NCBI GenBank assembly: GCA_031281385.1
Contig: JAITFL010000157.1
Span: 1-13,653 of the forward strand
DNA length: 13,653 bases
Source of the DNA: Holophagales bacterium
GTDB taxonomy: Bacteria > Acidobacteriota > Holophagae > Holophagales > Holophagaceae
Reading direction: 5' to 3'
The notes under the pieces were generated by a model. That model had not been told where the DNA came from, did no database searches, and was given only the letters and a program-made list of their open reading frames with translations. The translations under genes and the position numbers were made by a program. Below, in pieces: positions 8,171 through 13,653 of this stretch (its first letter is position 1; every line of letters starts with the position of its first letter).

Positions 8171-8199
8171 TTGACATGGCGCGAATTGGCAAGGATTTT
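8171..8199 (+). promoter_or_regulatory. Possible sigma-70 promoter of the HD-hydrolase gene
   Basis: A perfect -35 hexamer TTGACA (8171-8176) is followed after 17 nt by GATTTT (8194-8199), which matches only three of six -10 positions. A start from here would give an extremely short leader that cuts close to or into the GGAGG site, so the true promoter may lie further upstream. Tentative. Confidence 0.2.
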
Positions 8200-8200
8200 T

Positions 8201-8205
8201 GGAGG
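8201..8205 (+). promoter_or_regulatory. Shine-Dalgarno site that fixes the HD-hydrolase start
   Basis: GGAGG lies 4 nt before the ATG at 8210. It is one of only two strong ribosome sites in the window and supports 8210 over the in-frame upstream ATG at 8126. Confidence 0.8.
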
Positions 8206-8209
8206 AAAA

Positions 8210-8776
8210 ATGTTATCGAGAAATGAAGCATGGGAGCTGGTTCAGAGCTGGACTGACTCAGACAGGCTAAGGATACACGCGCTCGCAGTCGAGGCGGTGA
8301 TGCGAGATTTCGCGCAACGCTATGGACAGGACATAGAGTTGTTTGGCCTAGTGGGCCTACTGCATGACGCGGACTACGACCGCTGGCCCGATGAACACCC
8401 CAACAGGGTCATACAATGGTTAAACGACAGGGGCGAGCTTGACATTTCAAGGGCAATAGCGGCGCACTGCCCAAGCGGAAAAGACTTGAGGGACACGCTA
8501 TTGGCAAAGGCGCTGGTGGCCTCGGACGAAATAGCAGGGTTTGTCATAGCCTGTGCGCTGGTGAGGCCGGAGCGCACCGAGGGACTTTTGCCAAAGAGCA
8601 TACACAAAAAGCTAAAAACTCCCGCCTTTGCGGCGGGCGTGGACAGGGGCGAGGTAGCCGAGGGCCTAAGGCTTGTCACAGAGGCCGTCGGCGGCACAGT
8701 GGATGAACACGTCCAAAGGATCATCGCCGCGATTCACGAGAAGAGATATGAATTGGGCCTGCAGGTACCCAATTGA
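8210..8776 (+). CDS. HD-superfamily hydrolase (COG2316-like)
   Basis: This 188-aa protein matches the pattern of the predicted HD-domain hydrolases of COG2316. Metal-binding residues can be placed at H23 (RIHALAVEAVM), the H52-D53 doublet (GLLHDADYDRWPDEHP), H86 (RAIAAHC) and D106 (VASDEIAGF). The conserved tail motifs ACALVRP and KSIHKKLKTPAFAAGVDR are also present. HD proteins are metal-dependent phosphohydrolases, often acting on nucleotides or other phosphoesters; the substrate of this group is not known to me. The start at 8210 is chosen for its GGAGG site and because family members begin with a similar M.SR.EAWEL stretch. An in-frame ATG at 8126 would add 28 residues rich in cysteine. 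The next gene follows after 44 nt. Confidence 0.87.
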   Translation: MLSRNEAWELVQSWTDSDRLRIHALAVEAVMRDFAQRYGQDIELFGLVGLLHDADYDRWPDEHPNRVIQWLNDRGELDISRAIAAHCPSGKDLRDTLLAKALVASDEIAGFVIACALVRPERTEGLLPKSIHKKLKTPAFAAGVDRGEVAEGLRLVTEAVGGTVDEHVQRIIAAIHEKRYELGLQVPN

Positions 8777-8820
8777 GCAGCCGCTGGTTCGCAGTATGAT
8801 GGTTGGGGGGATGCTGTCCG

Positions 8821-10527
8821 ATGGTTGATGCTGGCTGGAAACAATGGCTGCGGGAAAACAGAGTGCCGCTGCTCTTTTTGCTCATTATGCTACTGGCCGC
8901 GCCCATGAGGGGGCTCTGGGCCCCGGACGAGCCCAACTTTGCCCAGTGCGTCAGGGAGATGAGGGAAGGCGGGGAGTGGCTGTTGCCATACTTCAATGGC
9001 AGGCCCTACAACGAAAAGCCCATACTCTTTTATTGGGCCATGAAGTGTTCTGCTATTCTATGCGACAAGCTGACGGGCGGGCTGGGCTTTGTCAACGGAA
9101 TCTCGGCTTGGGCCCTTAGACTGCCATCTGTGTTTGCCGCTGGCGTTTTTGTCTTTGCCATGCGGAGATGGGCCGCCCGCTTTGCGGATAGGGCTTATTC
9201 AGAAATATGCGCCATTGTGTTGGCGGCAACTGCAATATGGATATGGCAGGCGCAATTCATTCAGATTGACATGCTATTTTCTGTCCTTGTGGCGTGGTCT
9301 TGGCTGGCGTGGCTAGGCGGTTACTTGCTGCTGCGGGGCGAAGCTGCGCCAAAGCATCCCAACGAAGCGCGGACTTGGTTTTTCATGTCCTATGCCTCTT
9401 TGGGGCTGGCGTTTTTGGCAAAGGGCCCTTTGGCGATAGTCCTGTCAGTGCCTGTCATTGCAGCCTTTATTTTATGGCAAAGGGACTGGAAGGCTATTCG
9501 CCAGATGAGTCCACTTTGGGGGGCCTTGATACTCTTGGTGGTCATCTCGCCTTGGTACATTGCCGCCGCTGTCAAGGGCGGGGCCGACTACGCATACAAT
9601 CTGCTGATATACCAAAATTTTGGCCGCGCCCTAAACGCTTGGGCCCACGTTCAGCCTTGGTGGCGCTATGCGCGATACATTGCCGGGGACTTGATGCCTT
9701 GGACACTTTTGTTGCCATTCTTGGCGGTATTTCTATTTAAGGGCAGAAAACAACTCAATTCGGCCAGCCGTTTTGTGACATTGGCTATGGTTGTTCCTGT
9801 CCTTGTGCTTTCGTGTTCCCAGAGCAAGCAGGGGAAGTACGTCCTGATGATTTATCCCTTCATCGCGATGGCGATGGGCCAGATGCTGCACAGATTTGCA
9901 AATGAAATCGCGCCGAAAGTGGCGCGGTGGATCAATGCACTATATGCTACCCTATTTGGGCTTATCGGCCTCGCGGCGCTTGTAGTAGTCTTCGCAGGGG
10001 GAAGAGTGACGCAAATGCTTATTCCTGGCTACCGTGGGCCTGTAGCGGCTATTTCTTTGATTCTTTTGCTTGGCGCGGGCCTATTTGCTATTGGGGCAAC
10101 AAAACGCACTACGCGAAATCTTGTGCGGAACATGGGAATCACAGTCGGGCTATTGTTCCTTGTGGGCGGCACATGGGGCTTTAGGGTGCTTGATTTGCAA
10201 AAGGGCTACGGAGCCTGGACCGAAAAAGTGAAGCCGCTGATAACGGGCAAGCAGGTGTATTTTTGGCAGCCCAACCATCTCAGGGACATCAGCGCAGGGG
10301 CCATGATCTACACAGACAACATGGTCATGCCGGAAATTCGCAGCGCGGAAGAACTAGAAAAACTCCCCGCCGGGACGTACTTGGTGGCCTCGGAGAGGGA
10401 CTGGCCCCAAGACCAGGGCGGGTTGACTGACGCGGGAAGGGCCATGTTCAGCACGGCCGTGAAGATGCCCATCGGCGGCGCGGGATTGGTGCTTATGGAG
10501 AAAACGGGAGCCAATGGAACCTCTTGA
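8821..10527 (+). CDS. Integral membrane GT-C glycosyltransferase (ArnT/PMT_2-like, GT39/GT83)
   Basis: This 568-aa inner-membrane protein has roughly 10-12 hydrophobic segments and a C-terminal soluble domain (about 460-568). GT-C enzymes move a sugar from a polyprenyl-phosphate carrier onto an acceptor on the outer face of the membrane. Family signatures are clear. The catalytic acidic pair follows the first span in WAPDEPNFAQ (D36/E37), then REMREGGEWLLP and EKPILFYW (65-72), QIDMLFS (148-154), AKGPLA (200-205) and SKQGKYVLMIYP (335-346). These match the ArnT group, which decorates lipid A with aminoarabinose, but many relatives have other acceptors. No arn genes lie nearby, so the acceptor is unknown. 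The start is ATG 8821, placed 10 nt after a G-run (8805-8810) that may serve as a ribosome site. An in-frame TTG at 8803 would add six residues. Confidence 0.88.
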   Translation: MVDAGWKQWLRENRVPLLFLLIMLLAAPMRGLWAPDEPNFAQCVREMREGGEWLLPYFNGRPYNEKPILFYWAMKCSAILCDKLTGGLGFVNGISAWALRLPSVFAAGVFVFAMRRWAARFADRAYSEICAIVLAATAIWIWQAQFIQIDMLFSVLVAWSWLAWLGGYLLLRGEAAPKHPNEARTWFFMSYASLGLAFLAKGPLAIVLSVPVIAAFILWQRDWKAIRQMSPLWGALILLVVISPWYIAAAVKGGADYAYNLLIYQNFGRALNAWAHVQPWWRYARYIAGDLMPWTLLLPFLAVFLFKGRKQLNSASRFVTLAMVVPVLVLSCSQSKQGKYVLMIYPFIAMAMGQMLHRFANEIAPKVARWINALYATLFGLIGLAALVVVFAGGRVTQMLIPGYRGPVAAISLILLLGAGLFAIGATKRTTRNLVRNMGITVGLLFLVGGTWGFRVLDLQKGYGAWTEKVKPLITGKQVYFWQPNHLRDISAGAMIYTDNMVMPEIRSAEELEKLPAGTYLVASERDWPQDQGGLTDAGRAMFSTAVKMPIGGAGLVLMEKTGANGTS

Positions 10528-10563
10528 ACTCCATTATTTTTGGAATATGGCACTTCGATTAAC

Positions 10564-10629
10564 AAATTGACAATGAATAATTGACAATTGACAATGGTGG
10601 ATGCGGCTTTTGGCCGCGCTGGTTTTCTT
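10564..10629. repeat. Dispersed intergenic repeat, copy B
   Basis: Second copy of the element at 8009-8074. Its left half holds near-perfect AATTGAC heptamers (TTGACA at 10567, 10581 and 10588). These are followed by TGGATGCGG, a variable TTTT-type loop, GGCCGCG and a T-rich end. Here the GC part forms a 5-bp hairpin (GCGGC 10603-10607 with GCCGC 10613-10617) before GGTTTTCTTT, which could be a weak terminator of the glycosyltransferase transcript. ACTTCGA (10552-10558) precedes it, as in copy A. The rest of the 10528-10750 gap holds nothing that I can support as a gene. Confidence 0.75.
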
Positions 10630-10750
10630 TGGGTGGTGTCTGTAAATTCTTGGTACTTTCATTAGTTCGGCGAGGAAATTATTGGCATTGGGCAAAAGTT
10701 TTGCGGCTACCTCAACGAATAGTAAATGTTCTGCTGTATGCAGCAGGGCC

Positions 10751-11263
10751 ATGTTTCCGGCTCCTCTCGGCGAGATGGAAGCGATATTCGATGCCGATGG
10801 AATATTGACAAGGCTTGGGTTTGAGAGGTCGGCGGAGCCATATTTGGACACGATGAACTTGGCACAAACCGATAGTGCAGAATTGCTTAAAAGAGAGCTC
10901 AATGACTATTTCACTGGAACACTAAAAACATTTTCAGTTCCCATCGCCCTTTACGGAACGCCGTTCCAGATGCGAGTGTGGAGCAACTTGGCAGAAATTC
11001 CCTACGGCGTGACAACGACGTATGGGCAAGTCGCAAAAAATTTGGGCGACGCCAAACTGTCCAGGGCAGTTGGAATGGCGAATGGCGCGAACCCAATTTC
11101 GATAATCATCCCCTGCCACCGCGTCATAGGCGCGGGGGGCAAACTGACTGGCTATGGCGGAGGGCTTTGGAGAAAAGCGGCCTTGCTTAAACTAGAGGGA
11201 TGCACTGTTCAAGAGCCACAACGCCGGGCTTTAGCGAGCGGAAAAATAATTATATGTACTTAA
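10751..11263 (+). CDS. ogt: Methylated-DNA--protein-cysteine methyltransferase (Ogt type)
   Basis: This suicidal DNA-repair protein transfers the alkyl group from O6-alkylguanine in DNA to its own cysteine. The 170-aa chain has a short N-terminal domain (MFPAPLGEMEAIFDADG, then LKRELNDYFTG) and the conserved DNA-binding and active-site domain. Visible motifs are GTPFQMRVW (69-77), IPYGVTTTYGQVA (83-95), the Arg finger in SRAVGMA (R105), the active site IIIPCHRVIG (C122) and LTGYGGGLWRKAALLKLE (132-149). The start is set at ATG 10751 because the family usually begins just before the SPLG-like stretch; a TTG at 10682 would add 23 residues of no recognisable kind. The last 20 residues go beyond the usual end. 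No Ada-type regulatory domain is fused. The gene overlaps the next one by 10 nt. Confidence 0.92.
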   Translation: MFPAPLGEMEAIFDADGILTRLGFERSAEPYLDTMNLAQTDSAELLKRELNDYFTGTLKTFSVPIALYGTPFQMRVWSNLAEIPYGVTTTYGQVAKNLGDAKLSRAVGMANGANPISIIIPCHRVIGAGGKLTGYGGGLWRKAALLKLEGCTVQEPQRRALASGKIIICT

Positions 11264-11922
11264 AAGTCAATGGAATAGAACTATTTTACGAAAAGTGCGG
11301 AAGCGGCAATCCCATCATCCTGTTGCATGGAAATGGCGAAGACCACACTATTTTTGATGTATTGACCTCGCAGCTCTCACGGCATTGCACAGTGTATGCG
11401 ATAGACAGCCGAGGCCACGGGAAAAGCAGCAGCGTCAAACACTTTGATTATCGTTCTATGATGGAGGACGTTGCAGCCTTTATCAAGGAATTGAGCATTG
11501 ATAACGTCATGCTCTATGGGTTCAGCGATGGCGGTATCATTGGGCTTTTGCTGGCGATAGAACATCCCAACATGATCTCCAAGCTCATAGTCAGCGGCGC
11601 AAACACCCTGCCCAGTGGCATCAAGACCATCAATGCCATTCTCATGCAAGTTTCTTATCTCTTCACAAGGGATCAAAAACTCAAGCTGATGCTGACGCAG
11701 CCGAATATCACGAATGTCGAACTGGATACAATCTCAACGCCGACACTCGTGTTGGCGGGGAGCAAGGACGTGGTAAGGGAGGAACACACAAGAATGATCG
11801 CCGCAAACATCAAAAATTGCACCCTTAAAATACTGGAGGGCGAAAGCCACTCAAGCTATGTTGTGCATAGTGATAAGTTGTATGGCATCATTGCGCCGTT
11901 TTTGGCGACGGACGACCACTAA
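11254..11922 (+). CDS. Alpha/beta-fold hydrolase
   Basis: The 222-aa cytoplasmic protein has the full alpha/beta hydrolase layout: the oxyanion motif LLHGNGED (23-30), DSRGHGKS (51-58), nucleophile elbow GFSDGG (S91), acid D172 in AGSKDVV and H199 in EGESHSSYV. The cap region (about 115-155) is short. Substrate specificity cannot be read, and related proteins include esterases, epoxide hydrolase-like enzymes and lactonases. The start ATG 11254 is chosen because YLKVNGIELFYE is the usual first strand; an upstream in-frame ATG at 11200 would lie well inside ogt. The 10-nt overlap with ogt suggests that the two are translated from one mRNA. It ends 11 nt before the convergent hutU gene. The protein has a Firmicutes-like flavour, and its richness in Asn, Ile and Lys differs somewhat from the genes at the left. 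Confidence 0.9.
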   Translation: MYLKVNGIELFYEKCGSGNPIILLHGNGEDHTIFDVLTSQLSRHCTVYAIDSRGHGKSSSVKHFDYRSMMEDVAAFIKELSIDNVMLYGFSDGGIIGLLLAIEHPNMISKLIVSGANTLPSGIKTINAILMQVSYLFTRDQKLKLMLTQPNITNVELDTISTPTLVLAGSKDVVREEHTRMIAANIKNCTLKILEGESHSSYVVHSDKLYGIIAPFLATDDH

Positions 11923-11933
11923 AGCCTCTGGCA

Positions 11934-13631
11934 TCACCCAATCATCGGCAGTTTCAGCCCCTTTTCCTTTGCCGTCTTTTTGGCCAGTTCGTAGCCTGCA
12001 TCGGCGTGGCGCATCACGCCCATGCCACAGTCGTTCCAAAGCACCCTTTCCAGCCGCTTGGCAGCCGCGTCGGTGCCATCGGCAACTATGACCAGCCCCG
12101 CGTGCTGGCTGTAACCCATGCCAACGCCGCCACCGTGGTGGAAGCTGACCCAAGTCGCGCCACCCGCCACGTTAAGCATGGCGTTTAGCAAGGGCCAGTC
12201 TGACACTGCATCGGTGCCGTCCATCATGCTCTCTGTTTCGCGGTTGGGGCTGGCAACGCTGCCCGTGTCCAAGTGGTCGCGGCCAATTACGATTGGAGCT
12301 TTGAGTTCCCCTGTCTTAACCATCTCATTAAAAGCCAGGCCAGCTAGGTGGCGCTCGCCAAGGCCCAGCCAGCAGATGCGAGAGGGCAGCCCCTGAAAGC
12401 TGATGCGTTCCTTGGCCATGTCCAGCCAGCGATGGACGTGCTTGTTTTGGGGAAAAAGCTCTTTTATTTTTGCGTCAGTTTTGTATATGTCTTCGGGGTC
12501 TCCGCTGAGTGCGACCCAGCGGAATGGCCCCTTGCCCTCGCAAAACAGCGGGCGGATGTATGCTGGGACAAAGCCCGGAAAATCAAAGGCGTTTGCTACG
12601 CCGTTGTCTTTTGCCACTTGGCGGATGTTGTTGCCATAGTCAACCACGGCGCAGCCCAGGGCTTTGAAGTCCAACATAGCCCGGACGTGTACGGCGCAGG
12701 ATTTGCCAGCGGCGGCTTTTAGCTCGGCGTGTTTGGAAGGGTCTGTCTGTGCGGCTTTCCACTGTTCCACTGTCCAGCCAATCGGCAGGTAGCCATTCAC
12801 TAGGTCGTGTGCGCTAGTCTGGTCTGTGACAATGTCTGGCTTGGCGACTGCGCCAGATTTCACTTTTGCCACCAATTCGGGCAGCACTTCGGCTGCGTTG
12901 CCCAGCAGGGCGATGGAAACGGCTTCCTTTGACGCTGCGTGGGCCTTGATTAACTCAATGGCGTGGCCAACATCCTTGGCCTGTACGTCAACATAGCGGG
13001 TGCGTAGGCGGAAGTCTATGCTGGTTTGCTGACATTCGATGTTCAGGCTCACCGCTCCGGCAAAGGTGGCTGCCAGTGGCTGGGCCCCGCCCATCCCGCC
13101 AAGGCCTGCGGTCAAAATCCACTTGCCTCCCAAGTCGCCCCCGCAGTGCTGCCGCCCCGCTTCGGCAAAGGTTTCATAGGTTCCTTGGAGTATGCCTTGG
13201 GTGCCAATGTATATCCAGCTTCCAGCGGTCATTTGGCCGAACATGAAGAGGCCCTTGCGATCCAATTCATGAAAATGCTCCCAATTGGCCCAGTTTGGCA
13301 CTAAGTTGGAATTTGCAATCAACACCCTTGGGCTGTTTGGCGTACTCTTCCAAATACCAACGGGCTTTCCCGATTGGATCAACAGCGTTTCGTCTTCTTC
13401 TAGGTTTTTTAGACAATCCAATATTTTGTCGAAGCAGGCCCAATTTCTGGCCGCCCGCCCAATGCCGCCATAAACCACCAGGCTTTTGGGATTTTCGGCC
13501 ACGTCTGGGTCTAGGTTGTTTTGAATCATACGGTAGGCCGCCTCTATCAGCCAATTTTTGCAGTTCAGCGTAGTACCCTTGGGCGCATGTATCACGCGGC
13601 TTTCGTCTCTGCGGGGGTCATTTGTGTTCAC
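11934..13631 (-). CDS. hutU: Urocanate hydratase (urocanase)
   Basis: This enzyme converts urocanate to 4-imidazolone-5-propionate, the second step of histidine degradation, using tightly bound NAD+ as an electrophile. The 565-aa length fits the family. Near-invariant blocks are present in order: [17 protein letters not shown] (54-70), [16 protein letters not shown] (105-120), [16 protein letters not shown] (132-147), [15 protein letters not shown] (173-187), YGNNIRQVA (332-340), [15 protein letters not shown] (350-364), [11 protein letters not shown] (411-421, with C420 at the position of the conserved active-site-region Cys), [16 protein letters not shown] (450-465) and [15 protein letters not shown] (498-512). 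The start is GTG 13631, preceded by a perfect AAGGAGG. hutH, hutI and other hut genes are not in the window and may lie to the right. The 3' end meets the alpha/beta hydrolase tail to tail with an 11-nt gap and no visible terminator. Confidence 0.97.
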   Translation of the reverse strand: MNTNDPRRDESRVIHAPKGTTLNCKNWLIEAAYRMIQNNLDPDVAENPKSLVVYGGIGRAARNWACFDKILDCLKNLEEDETLLIQSGKPVGIWKSTPNSPRVLIANSNLVPNWANWEHFHELDRKGLFMFGQMTAGSWIYIGTQGILQGTYETFAEAGRQHCGGDLGGKWILTAGLGGMGGAQPLAATFAGAVSLNIECQQTSIDFRLRTRYVDVQAKDVGHAIELIKAHAASKEAVSIALLGNAAEVLPELVAKVKSGAVAKPDIVTDQTSAHDLVNGYLPIGWTVEQWKAAQTDPSKHAELKAAAGKSCAVHVRAMLDFKALGCAVVDYGNNIRQVAKDNGVANAFDFPGFVPAYIRPLFCEGKGPFRWVALSGDPEDIYKTDAKIKELFPQNKHVHRWLDMAKERISFQGLPSRICWLGLGERHLAGLAFNEMVKTGELKAPIVIGRDHLDTGSVASPNRETESMMDGTDAVSDWPLLNAMLNVAGGATWVSFHHGGGVGMGYSQHAGLVIVADGTDAAAKRLERVLWNDCGMGVMRHADAGYELAKKTAKEKGLKLPMIG

Positions 13632-13636
13632 TTGGG

Positions 13637-13643
13637 CCTCCTT
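13637..13643 (-). promoter_or_regulatory. Shine-Dalgarno site supporting the GTG start of hutU
   Basis: Reading leftward, AAGGAGG stands 5 nt before the GTG. It is a perfect match to the anti-Shine-Dalgarno sequence and shows that this gene uses canonical initiation, unlike several rightward genes here that lack such a site. Confidence 0.85.
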
Positions 13644-13653
13644 GGCACTTGGA

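Noticed and set aside
8803..8820. TTG at 8803 as the glycosyltransferase start
   Set aside because: It adds six residues of no family resemblance and would consume the G-run that can serve as ribosome site for the ATG at 8821.
10534..10902. Minus-strand open frame of 122 codons with an HTAEHLLF string that recalls aminoacyl-tRNA editing domains
   Set aside because: It runs opposite the ogt N terminus and across repeat copy B, the rest of the translation fits no such domain, and the single motif is probably chance.

Overview
The window is bacterial chromosomal DNA of moderate GC content. It is densely coded, with nine protein genes, no RNA gene, no CRISPR array and no recognisable transposon. 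Eight genes read rightward (+) and one, urocanate hydratase, reads leftward at the right end. The organism cannot be named from the sequence. Three clues point in different directions. The first gene is the long single-chain, Clostridia-type PurL. The uncharacterised repeat protein at 6831-7940 resembles, from memory, proteins of Acidobacteriota, deltaproteobacterial-type and other deep-branching phyla. A CAATTGA-rich intergenic repeat and a Firmicutes-like alpha/beta hydrolase suggest a gut or anaerobic setting. These are impressions of family resemblance, not database results.

Layout. 1-3756: purL, entering from the left edge with only a few N-terminal residues missing. 3783-7940: four closely packed genes: a response regulator with a degenerate NtrC-type AAA+ domain and a Fis-type C terminus, a MoxR-family AAA+ ATPase (8-nt overlap), a RodZ-like membrane protein with a cytoplasmic helix-turn-helix, and an alpha-helical repeat protein of unknown function. 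7941-8209: non-coding, holding copy A of a dispersed repeat. 8210-10527: a COG2316-type HD-domain hydrolase and a GT-C (ArnT/PMT_2-like) glycosyltransferase. 10528-10750: non-coding, holding copy B of the repeat. 10751-11922: an Ogt-type methylated-DNA repair protein overlapping an alpha/beta hydrolase by 10 nt. 11934-13631: hutU on the minus strand, convergent with the hydrolase.

How the genes may work together. purL (purine synthesis) and hutU (histidine breakdown) are ordinary metabolic genes with no partners visible here. The most intriguing part is the 3783-7940 cassette. It combines a phosphorylatable receiver whose ATPase core has lost its catalytic residues, an intact MoxR chaperone-like ATPase without its usual DUF58/VWA partners, a RodZ-like membrane DNA-binding/cytoskeletal-type protein, and a repeat scaffold. 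Spacing suggests co-expression, and a role in envelope or morphogenesis control is a reasonable but unproven inference. No gene-free stretch exceeds 270 bases.
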